Source: Bizionia sp. (GTDB lineage Bacteria; Bacteroidota; Bacteroidia; Flavobacteriales; Flavobacteriaceae). Taken from it: a stretch of 14,178 nt of DNA. Location: NCBI GenBank assembly GCA_018067115.1, contig JAGPVI010000156.1, positions 1 to 14,178 of the forward strand, in the 5' to 3' direction. The position numbers and the translations under genes were made by a program. The stretch's first letter is position 1, and each line of letters opens with the position of its first letter. Below are positions 1 through 6,433 of the stretch, piece by piece. The notes under the pieces were generated by a model. That model was not told where the DNA came from, did no database searches, and was given only the letters and a program-made list of their open reading frames with translations.

Positions 1-36
1 CTCTGAGTTTTTCTTCGTAATTAAAGAAACCATCAT
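1..36 (-). CDS. Possible 5' end of a divergent gene, cut by the window edge
   Basis: Reading leftwards, two consecutive ATG codons (34-36 and 31-33) open a frame that stays open for 12 codons to the window edge, giving MMVSLITKKNSE. It would be divergent from the DUF983 gene, a plausible arrangement. The peptide is too short to assign a family, and no convincing promoter is visible in the 57 bases between the two starts. An open frame this short can arise by chance, so the call rests on position only. Confidence 0.25.
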   Translation of the reverse strand, partial: MMVSLITKKNSE

Positions 37-114
37 ATCACAAAAACCACTTTTTTCTAACTTTTAAAATAAAAACGCGTTTAGTTTATAAAAATGCAAA
101 AGTACATAAATATT

Positions 115-504
115 ATGTTTAAAAAAGGATCTAAATTATACGGAATATTTAAAGGGGCTTGCCCTAAGTGTCATAACGAATCGATGTATAAAAACACCAA
201 CCCTTATATTCTACACGAGGTTTTCGAAATGCACGAAAAATGCAGTCATTGCGACACAAAATATAAGATTGAACCGTCTTTCTTTTATGGCTCTATGTAC
301 GTAAGCTATGGAGTTGGTATCGCTTTTGCCGTTGCCGCTTGGATAATTAGCTATGTTTTTCTTAACAGTACTCCTCTTACAGGTTTTATAGCAATAGTAA
401 TTACCCTAGTAGTTTTTATGCCTTACATCATGAGGTTATCACGAAGTATTTGGATAAATATTTTTATGGGTTACGATAAAAAGCTAGATAAAAAGGCTAA
501 ATAA
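115..504 (+). CDS. DUF983 family small membrane protein
   Basis: A protein of 129 residues from the chosen start, matching the DUF983 family of Bacteroidota. Two CxxC pairs (CPKC and CSHC, Cys16/19 and Cys43/46) could form one zinc-ribbon-like site in a soluble N-terminal part. Two hydrophobic segments follow (roughly residues 61-83 and 88-106), then a basic tail ending KKLDKKAK. The family is widespread and its molecular role is not established; an inner-membrane protein with a cytoplasmic zinc site is my inference. Family members usually begin near MFKKG, so I prefer ATG 115. An in-frame ATG at 94 would add seven residues (MQKYINI) and cannot be excluded. The stop overlaps the end of the convergent oxidoreductase gene by 8 bases. 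Confidence 0.85.
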   Translation: MFKKGSKLYGIFKGACPKCHNESMYKNTNPYILHEVFEMHEKCSHCDTKYKIEPSFFYGSMYVSYGVGIAFAVAAWIISYVFLNSTPLTGFIAIVITLVVFMPYIMRLSRSIWINIFMGYDKKLDKKAK

Positions 505-1540
505 GAAAACGGCTATAATCAATCTCTTCGGCAATCGTACCATTATTCTCTATCGCGTTGTATAATATTTCGGCTACATAAGGGCCAATTAAAACGCCGC
601 GCGTACCTAGTCCGTTAATAATATGAATATTTTTATATTCGGGGTGACTCCCAATTATAGGGCGCCTATTACTAACCGTAGGACGAATACCTGCAGACTG
701 GTCTACAACTGTAAACGAACAATTAATTAAAGGCTTTAACTTGTCTAAAAGTTGCTCTTTTGCTGTGTCGGTAGCCGCATTTGTTTTATCAGTCCAATTA
801 TAAGTAGATCCCACATTATACAAATCGTTGCCCTTAGGAATAATAAATACACTCGCTTTTAAAATATAATCTATTTTTAAATCTGGAGCATGAATGGTTA
901 ACATCTCTCCTTTCGCAGCTTTTAAAGATACACGAGGGAAGAACATATTATTTACAACGCCATATCCTTCTGCAAATACAATATGTTTAGCAGTGATGTT
1001 TTTATAGTTTACAGCTGAAGGTTGTATCGAAAGTGCATCAAAATTAAAGGTCTCTTCTAATAATTGCGAATTATCTTTTAACTGCTGAAGGTAAGTATCA
1101 ATAAGAACATTAGTATCTATACGACCAGTTTCTAGAACCTCTCCAAAACCAAAATCGGCATTTACTGATGCATTAGAATTCTTTTGAAGTGTGGTAGACA
1201 TAAATCGCGACAATTCAGAATTTTCTGAAGCTGTGTACCAATCGTTCTGTTCCTCTAACGATGTAAAGCGTCTGTAAACAGGCACCTTATAATCTAACTT
1301 AATATCTAATCGTTCTTCGATTGTTGTATACATTGGTAAAGCGACAGCCAATTGCTCAACAGATTTCCAAACCACGCTAAAGCGTTTTAGCACTACTGGG
1401 TTGTAAACACCCCCTGCAACTAGAGAAGCTTGCTGAGAATGGTTATTAATAACCACAAACGATTTGTTATTCGCTATTAATTGCTCGCAAAACGAAATAC
1501 CTGCAAGGCCACAGCCTACAATAATATAATCTACATTCAT
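497..1540 (-). CDS. FAD-dependent oxidoreductase, DAO (D-amino-acid oxidase-like) family
   Basis: A protein of 347 residues. It starts with a Rossmann dinucleotide-binding motif immediately after Met1 (DYIIVGCGLAG, GxGxxG at residues 9-14). It ends with a motif typical of the DAO family: GIRPTVSNRRPIIG, then INGLGTRGVLIGP, which closes over the FAD. The family oxidises amines or amino acids with FAD (glycine oxidase, DadA, the C-terminal half of MnmC). The substrate here cannot be read from sequence, and there is no methyltransferase half, so it is not MnmC itself. The frame extends upstream to an ATG at 1588. That start would add 16 unlikely residues (MFTQRFFFLYYYIFAA) and lies inside the gldN terminator, so ATG 1540 is clearly better. 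A perfect -7 box ends 5 bases before this ATG. Confidence 0.88.
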   Translation of the reverse strand: MNVDYIIVGCGLAGISFCEQLIANNKSFVVINNHSQQASLVAGGVYNPVVLKRFSVVWKSVEQLAVALPMYTTIEERLDIKLDYKVPVYRRFTSLEEQNDWYTASENSELSRFMSTTLQKNSNASVNADFGFGEVLETGRIDTNVLIDTYLQQLKDNSQLLEETFNFDALSIQPSAVNYKNITAKHIVFAEGYGVVNNMFFPRVSLKAAKGEMLTIHAPDLKIDYILKASVFIIPKGNDLYNVGSTYNWTDKTNAATDTAKEQLLDKLKPLINCSFTVVDQSAGIRPTVSNRRPIIGSHPEYKNIHIINGLGTRGVLIGPYVAEILYNAIENNGTIAEEIDYSRFLI

Positions 1541-1545
1541 AGCCG

Positions 1546-1574
1546 CAAAGATATAATAATATAAAAAGAAGAAA
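1546..1574 (-). promoter_or_regulatory. Candidate promoter for the FAD oxidoreductase gene
   Basis: Read on the minus strand, TATCTTTG (1546-1553) matches the Bacteroidota -7 consensus TAnnTTTG exactly. A weak TTTC (1571-1574) lies 17 bases upstream in the -33 region. The box ends only 5 bases before the ATG at 1540, so transcription would start at or very near the start codon. Confidence 0.5.
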
Positions 1575-1582
1575 CGCTGTGT

Positions 1583-1618
1583 AAACAAAAAACGCCCACT
1601 TAAAAAAGTGAGCGTTTT
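1583..1618 (-). terminator. Intrinsic terminator after gldN
   Basis: Arms at 1589-1601 and 1606-1618 form a 13-bp stem with a 4-base loop. On the minus strand every position pairs, one of them as G-U; on the plus strand that position is a C-A mismatch. A TTTTTTGTTT tract follows on the minus strand. The geometry and the strand asymmetry fit termination of transcripts coming from gldN, 20 bases after its stop. Confidence 0.88.
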
Positions 1619-1638
1619 AATTAACTATAGTTTACAAA

Positions 1639-2538
1639 TTAGTATGACCACATATCTAATTCAAAATTTCTAATTTTCTCTTTAATTCTTTCAGACTCTA
1701 ATAACTGCATTAAAGCATTCTCTGCAACGTACTCATCGATAGTTCTATCTCCATAAACATTTTCTTCTTTATAAATAACCGCATCAAAACGTCTAGCGTT
1801 TAAGATGTGATCGAAAGAAAATGGTATTGCGCTATTTTTTGTATTAAACGATTTTGCTTCGTGCAACACATTTCTAGCGTCTGGAAAGAATATCCAAAAT
1901 AATGGATTTGGTAATTTATTCGCTTCGTCGTTAGAATCTATAAAGTTAACATCTGGCGCTGCCGGAGCAATACCTAAAAGTCTATACTTTAATTCTCCTT
2001 GGCGCTTGTCGAAATACCAAAGCCCTTTTATTAAGTAAGCACTTACATCGAAAGAAGAAATATTTCGAGTTGTAATATACTCAGGATCTACATAACCATC
2101 GGCATTAAACTGATCGTACCCTATCTCTAAAGTATCCACCTTTGTTGTAATGTCTCTAAGTTCTTTTTGCGTACGTAAACCTGTAAAATAAGAATCGTTA
2201 TATACTTTTTCAATTTTTCCTTGAGCGATAGCCTTCGTTAAAACATCGTAAAGTGATCTTCTGTCGCTACCAATATTATTGGTATCTACAGGATAGTATA
2301 ACGGGAAATTTACACGTTCGTCTAGTACAATTTTCTCCCAAGTCATTTTAGCGAACATAATATCTCTATCGTCAACATATCCGTAATTTAACGGTTTGTC
2401 GTTATCTAGCGCTTTTTGTTCTTCAGTTCTTACTCCAATTTCATCTGGAGCTTTGGCATTTAAAATGTTAGCCTGAGCAAACGCTCCTGAAGACAAACAC
2501 ACACCGAAAATAACTGTTAATAAAGATCTATAATTCAT
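1639..2538 (-). CDS. gldN: Gliding motility / type IX secretion protein GldN
   Basis: A protein of 299 residues. It starts with a Sec signal peptide (MNYRSLLTVIFGVCLSSGAFAQ, cleavage probably after AFA at about residue 21), so it is periplasmic. The rest matches GldN (PorN in Porphyromonas) in length and features: the YVDDRDIMFAKMTWEKIVLDERVNFPLYYP stretch in shorthand is residues about 54-83, rich in acidic and aromatic residues, followed by a conserved region around LFWIFFPDARNVL. In the known system GldN and the lipoprotein GldK form a large ring on the periplasmic face of the outer membrane, contacted by GldM. It is the last gene of the gldKLMN block, 42 bases after gldM, and is followed by a strong terminator. 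Assignment rests on sequence recognition plus the fixed gene order. Confidence 0.96.
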   Translation of the reverse strand: MNYRSLLTVIFGVCLSSGAFAQANILNAKAPDEIGVRTEEQKALDNDKPLNYGYVDDRDIMFAKMTWEKIVLDERVNFPLYYPVDTNNIGSDRRSLYDVLTKAIAQGKIEKVYNDSYFTGLRTQKELRDITTKVDTLEIGYDQFNADGYVDPEYITTRNISSFDVSAYLIKGLWYFDKRQGELKYRLLGIAPAAPDVNFIDSNDEANKLPNPLFWIFFPDARNVLHEAKSFNTKNSAIPFSFDHILNARRFDAVIYKEENVYGDRTIDEYVAENALMQLLESERIKEKIRNFELDMWSY

Positions 2539-2580
2539 TCTAAAAATAATTTAATTGTTTTTAATTACAAAGTTGGTTAA

Positions 2581-4146
2581 TTAGTTAGATAACTCTATAA
2601 TAATTGGAGCTGCTGGCTTAATTTTTGGACCATTAGATCTTGACTTGATATCAAAAATCTGTACATCTGCTCCTCTTTTCGCTTTACTTAAAGCAGCTTT
2701 TGCTTGACCGTTAAGTCTGTTTCCTGAAACCGTTACACTTGGTTGTCCAGGTACTTTCATTTTAAATCCAGTAACTGTTAATGGTAAATCGAAATCGAAG
2801 TCTTCTAAGACGGCACCGATTTGACCTATTTCAACGTTGTTTCTTGGTAATTTGAAAGACCCTGTTTTTCCAGCTAACTGACCAGAAGGTGTTGGGATAT
2901 CTTTAATTCTAAATGTTTTCTTATCTGATGCTTTAGAACCGTCATCAAGCGTTGCGCTTACATTAATTGTAACCTCTCTTCCTGAAGTTGGAACCATTGT
3001 ATACGATCCTCCTTTAGATCCTTTCTTAAGGCCTGCTCCACTAGCCGATACTTTATTGTCAGGAACACCAGCAAAAGAAATCGTCATTGGATTAGCAACC
3101 CCACGGTATACTACGTTCATTTTATCTGCAGAAATAGTAGCAGAGTTTGGACGTGGTACAACAACATAATTTGCTGTAATAGGAATTTCTAAAGGCTTAC
3201 CATCTTCTAAGAACGTGAATTTACCTTTAATTTCATGAGCACCAACATTACCAACATTAAAATCTAATTTCGCAGCACCTGTAGAATCGATTGCATTTGC
3301 AATATCAACTTCGTTACCTTGAACTTCTAATTTTGTAGGTGTTACGTTAGCATACTTACCTAATACTACTCTACCTGAAAATTTTTCACCTGCAAAAAAT
3401 GCAGATTTATCAGCTAAAACAATTGCTTGGTAATTATTAAGAGATACTGCAGCATCCAATGTATTACCTAAAAATAGGTTAAACATATTTGCTTCTGTTA
3501 CCTTAACATCATTTTGCATTGCCGTTAACTTCGTGTACGAAGCAATTGCTGGATACCCTTTATAGTGGTAATCTAACCAAGGAATGTTTTTTCCTTCAGC
3601 ATCTGTCATAGGTTGAGTACTAAAACGCTTGTTAAAGCTTTCAATAGCTTTTTGATACTTTACGTCAGTACCTAAAATATCTAATATCTCCTTTTTGTAC
3701 TTAGCAATCTCTTCTAATACTTTTTCACCACCAGTAGTTAAGCGATCTCCTGTAAACCATTTTTCGTCAAGGATATCTGTTTTATCCATTGCTTGAAACG
3801 GTAATTGACCTGATACTGGATCTACTTCGTAACCTCCTGTTTTAAGTAAGTCTACTTTAATAGTTTCAATATATCTGAAAAATTTATCTGAAGCAAGACT
3901 CACTTGTTTTGCTTTCGTTGCTGGTACAGCAAAATCTTCTGGTTTTTCTTCAGCTTTATTTTCTAAATCGGCTAATAATAAGCTGTTTTTTTCTGTAGTA
4001 TCAGTATTCGATTCTACAAACTTCGCTTCCATTAAACCAAATGCCGATAGTACTTCTTTTGACATATTCATAGCCATCATAGCGATAAATACTAAATACA
4101 TCAAGTTAATCATTTTCTGCCTTGCGGACTGTTTTCCTCCTGCCAT
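2581..4146 (-). CDS. gldM: Gliding motility / type IX secretion motor protein GldM
   Basis: A protein of 521 residues, the usual GldM length. It has a short cytoplasmic N-terminus (MAGGKQSARQKM), one transmembrane helix (about residues 13-31, INLMYLVFIAMMAMNM) and a long periplasmic part. The part next to the membrane is helical; beta-rich Ig-like domains run from about residue 225 to the end (YVVVPRPNSATIS, FKLPRNNVEIGQIGAV, ending IIIELSN). In the established model a GldM dimer sits inside a GldL pentamer. Its transmembrane helices turn with proton flow, and its periplasmic arm transmits torque to the GldK/GldN ring. It lies 46 bases after gldL and 42 before gldN on the same strand. No unusual features. 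Confidence 0.97.
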   Translation of the reverse strand: MAGGKQSARQKMINLMYLVFIAMMAMNMSKEVLSAFGLMEAKFVESNTDTTEKNSLLLADLENKAEEKPEDFAVPATKAKQVSLASDKFFRYIETIKVDLLKTGGYEVDPVSGQLPFQAMDKTDILDEKWFTGDRLTTGGEKVLEEIAKYKKEILDILGTDVKYQKAIESFNKRFSTQPMTDAEGKNIPWLDYHYKGYPAIASYTKLTAMQNDVKVTEANMFNLFLGNTLDAAVSLNNYQAIVLADKSAFFAGEKFSGRVVLGKYANVTPTKLEVQGNEVDIANAIDSTGAAKLDFNVGNVGAHEIKGKFTFLEDGKPLEIPITANYVVVPRPNSATISADKMNVVYRGVANPMTISFAGVPDNKVSASGAGLKKGSKGGSYTMVPTSGREVTINVSATLDDGSKASDKKTFRIKDIPTPSGQLAGKTGSFKLPRNNVEIGQIGAVLEDFDFDLPLTVTGFKMKVPGQPSVTVSGNRLNGQAKAALSKAKRGADVQIFDIKSRSNGPKIKPAAPIIIELSN

Positions 4147-4192
4147 AACTAATTAGTTTGTTTTGTTAATAATTAAGTGTACTAATTACTAA

Positions 4193-4831
4193 TTAGTTTT
4201 TGTTCATTGCAGATAACATACCACCATAAACACCATTTAAAGATGAAAGGTTAGATGCTAAAGATTGCATTTGCTCTTTTAATTTAGATGCATTTTCAAC
4301 AGTTTCTTCGTTAATAGTAGCTTGACGGCTTGCGCTATCCATTTGTACTTTATAAAGACTGTTTAAAGATTCTAACTGAGCAGCAGCTAATGACATTTGC
4401 TCACCGTATTTTTTAGTTGATGCAATAGAATCTACTGTTGGAGAAATTCCTTTTGCAGCGCCTTCAAAGTTTTTGATGCTGTTTCCTAAGCTAGCCATTA
4501 ATTCACCATCAATTTTAGCTTCTTTTAATAAGTTGTCTAATTTTTTAGATAAAAGCCCATCTGCATTTGTTGGGTCTTCTGTCTTAGCTTGTCTTTTTAC
4601 TGATCCTGCTCCTCCTGCTAATTCAGGGTATACTAAAGACCAATCTAAATCTCCAGACTGTCTTTCGAAAGCTGAAAGTGTAAATACGATAGCTTCAACA
4701 ATCATACCTATTGTTAGAATAAGTGAAGCGAAAGGCCAGTGTTGGATTTTGAATAATGCTCCAATAATTACAATTGCAGCTCCAAGTCCGTAGACCATGT
4801 TCATTGTTGAAAGTTTTCCTTTTTGTGCCAT
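4193..4831 (-). CDS. gldL: Gliding motility / type IX secretion motor protein GldL
   Basis: A protein of 212 residues. The two transmembrane helices form a hairpin near the N-terminus (about residues 12-30 and 33-55), followed by a cytoplasmic tail rich in Ala, Ser, Leu and Lys with coiled-coil character. GldL forms the stator-like ring around GldM in the inner membrane and couples proton motive force to rotation. Residues resembling those shown to matter in homologues are present: Tyr14, Lys28 and His31, and a glutamate inside helix 2 (Glu46 in TIGMIVEAIVF). I equate Glu46 with the key membrane glutamate of the family by position only. It sits 66 bases after gldK and 46 before gldM. Confidence 0.97.
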   Translation of the reverse strand: MAQKGKLSTMNMVYGLGAAIVIIGALFKIQHWPFASLILTIGMIVEAIVFTLSAFERQSGDLDWSLVYPELAGGAGSVKRQAKTEDPTNADGLLSKKLDNLLKEAKIDGELMASLGNSIKNFEGAAKGISPTVDSIASTKKYGEQMSLAAAQLESLNSLYKVQMDSASRQATINEETVENASKLKEQMQSLASNLSSLNGVYGGMLSAMNKN

Positions 4832-4897
4832 AATTTCTTAGTTGTTTTAATTTTTAGTTGTTAAGTTATTTATTTGTTTTAAAGTAGGTATTTTAAA

Positions 4898-6262
4898 TTA
4901 TCGTCTAGAGTTCGCTGTTACTTCAGTTCCCATATAATCTTGAACAGTTCTGAAACCTATATAACTTCTTGATGAATCTGCGTATTCGTAATCTCTTGAA
5001 CTTACTTGTAAGAAGTAAGCTACATCTTTCCAAGAACCACCTCTAACCACTTTACGTTGGTTATTTTTATCGTTAACACTTGGGTTAATAGTTGATGCGA
5101 ATTCGTAAGATCCCGGATCGTAAGATGCGTTTACCCATTCTGAAACGTTTCCAGCCATATTATAAAGGTTAAAATCGTTTGGCTCGTAAGCATCAGCTTC
5201 TACTGTATATAATGCTTCATCTGCTGCGTAATCACCACGTAAAGGCTTAAAGTTTGCCATAAAACAACCTCTATCGTTTTTAGCATAAGGCCCTCCCCAA
5301 GGGAATGTTGCTGCTTGTAGACCACCTCTTGCTGCATACTCCCATTCTGCCTCAGACGGTAAACGGTAAGAATTCACAAAAGCTTTCTTTTTCTCTTTTC
5401 TATAGGTGTTATGCTCTAAAGTTCTCCATTGGCAAAACGCTTTCGCTTGTTTCCAAGTTACGCCTACTACTGGGTATGCACTATAAGCATCGTGCCAGAA
5501 ATAATCGTTGTGCATTGGCTCGTTATAAGAGTACGCGAAATCTCTAATCCAAGCTGTTGTATCTGGGTAGATAGCAACCTCTTCTTTCATAATAACGTCT
5601 TTACGTCTTAAGTTTCTGTTTTTAGCGGCTTTTTCAATATCCATATACGTGTATTGAAACTTAAACTTAGTAACATCCCAAGTTCTTTGTCCGTTATACG
5701 ACTCTTCTATAGGAAGGTACATTGTATCCATAACCTCAGCATAGTACTCATCTGGATATTCTGCTGTATCAAAAATCAAATCAACTTCTTTGTTTAATTT
5801 TCTTCCTTCGTATCCTGTTTCACCAAGACCGCTGTAGTTATCGAACATATACTTTTCGTATACCGTCATTTCTTCTTCGTTAGCGCCTTTAAATGCGTAT
5901 TGACCAATTCCAGGATTATCTCCATCTGTTTCGCCAACCTCATCTGCTAAAATAGCAAGCTTAGTTCTTATTGTCGAGTCGCGAACCCATTCTACAAACT
6001 GACGGTACTCACTATTCGTGATTTCCGTTTCGTCCATATAAAAAGCTCTTACCGTTACTGTTTTTGCTGGAGCATCTTGAATACCCGCTAAATCATCATC
6101 GGCCTTACCCATAATAAATGCACCACCTGGTACCAATGTCATACCATAAGGTTTTTCTGGGTGCCATTTTTTTCCTTTTACACCAACTAGCTGACCTTTG
6201 TCTTTAGATCCACAACTTGCTAAAAGTGTCAAAACTGCCGTTATTAATAGAAATTTCTTCAT
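4898..6262 (-). CDS. gldK: Gliding motility / type IX secretion lipoprotein GldK
   Basis: A protein of 454 residues. It begins with a lipoprotein signal peptide whose lipobox LASC places the lipidated cysteine at residue 17. The rest is a formylglycine-generating-enzyme (sulfatase-modifying factor) fold. Markers are LVPGGAFIMG near residue 42, EITNSEYRQF, YPVVGVTWKQAKAFCQW, YRLPSEAEWEYAARGG, NMAGNVSEW, VVRGGSW and IGFRTV near the C-terminus. In GldK (PorK) this fold is structural: it joins GldN in the ring under the outer membrane. Consistent with that, the segment after VVRGGSW that carries the paired catalytic cysteines in true FGE enzymes has none here (YFLQVSSRDY). It is the first gene of the gldKLMN block, preceded by a 171-base gap with a candidate promoter. 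Confidence 0.97.
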   Translation of the reverse strand: MKKFLLITAVLTLLASCGSKDKGQLVGVKGKKWHPEKPYGMTLVPGGAFIMGKADDDLAGIQDAPAKTVTVRAFYMDETEITNSEYRQFVEWVRDSTIRTKLAILADEVGETDGDNPGIGQYAFKGANEEEMTVYEKYMFDNYSGLGETGYEGRKLNKEVDLIFDTAEYPDEYYAEVMDTMYLPIEESYNGQRTWDVTKFKFQYTYMDIEKAAKNRNLRRKDVIMKEEVAIYPDTTAWIRDFAYSYNEPMHNDYFWHDAYSAYPVVGVTWKQAKAFCQWRTLEHNTYRKEKKKAFVNSYRLPSEAEWEYAARGGLQAATFPWGGPYAKNDRGCFMANFKPLRGDYAADEALYTVEADAYEPNDFNLYNMAGNVSEWVNASYDPGSYEFASTINPSVNDKNNQRKVVRGGSWKDVAYFLQVSSRDYEYADSSRSYIGFRTVQDYMGTEVTANSRR

Positions 6263-6292
6263 ATTTATTGATACCTATAAGGTTAATTAATT

Positions 6293-6314
6293 GCTCTTAT
6301 TTTTTTTTAAGAGC
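6293..6314. repeat. Inverted repeat in the gldK leader, 7-bp arms with an 8-base homopolymer loop
   Basis: GCTCTTA (6293-6299) and TAAGAGC (6308-6314) are perfect inverted arms around eight T bases on the plus strand. The repeat lies directly downstream of the candidate gldK -7 box, so in the transcript it would be a hairpin with an A8 loop at or next to the 5' end, or it could act as an operator at the start site. No T-run follows it on either strand, so it is not an ordinary terminator. Confidence 0.55.
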
Positions 6315-6315
6315 G

Positions 6316-6346
6316 TAAACATATTTATATAATATTTAAAAAACAA
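6316..6346 (-). promoter_or_regulatory. Candidate promoter for the gldKLMN operon
   Basis: On the minus strand, TTG (6344-6346) is followed after 20 bases by TATGTTTA (6316-6323), one mismatch from the Bacteroidota -7 consensus TAnnTTTG. The start point would fall near 6309-6312, leaving a leader of about 50 bases. No better match exists in the 171-base gap. Together with the terminator at 1583-1618 it defines a transcript of about 4.7 kb. Confidence 0.55.
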
Positions 6347-6389
6347 CTTTTTTTGTAAAAAAGCATCATTTAATCGTGTTAAAATACCA

Positions 6390-6401
6390 TTAATCGATTA
6401 A
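6390..6401. promoter_or_regulatory. Palindrome upstream of the gldK promoter, possible operator
   Basis: TTAATCGATTAA is a perfect 12-bp palindrome, centred about 50 bases upstream of the candidate -33 element. Its half-site TTAATCG recurs in the same orientation at 6370-6376, exactly 20 bp away, or about two helical turns. This is the kind of layout a dimeric DNA-binding protein uses. No regulator can be named, and the background is AT-rich. Confidence 0.35.
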
Positions 6402-6404
6402 GAA

Positions 6405-6426
6405 AATGTTAAAAAAAAATAACATT
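6405..6426. repeat. Inverted repeat after the arginase-fold gene, 7-bp arms with an A8 loop
   Basis: AATGTTA (6405-6411) and TAACATT (6420-6426) are perfect arms around eight A bases (plus strand). The repeat begins 8 bases beyond the stop of the arginase-fold gene. On the minus strand it gives a weak, AT-only stem followed by TTCTT, so at best it is a leaky terminator for the topA transcript. It has the same geometry as the repeat at 6293-6314. Confidence 0.45.
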
Positions 6427-6433
6427 CGGTAAG

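Noticed and set aside
4473..4793. 106-codon plus-strand frame
   Set aside because: Lies wholly antisense to gldL, which has a certain family match; no promoter or family signal of its own.
5305..5611. Two plus-strand frames of 80 and 60 codons
   Set aside because: Both are antisense to the conserved FGE-fold region of gldK and overlap each other.
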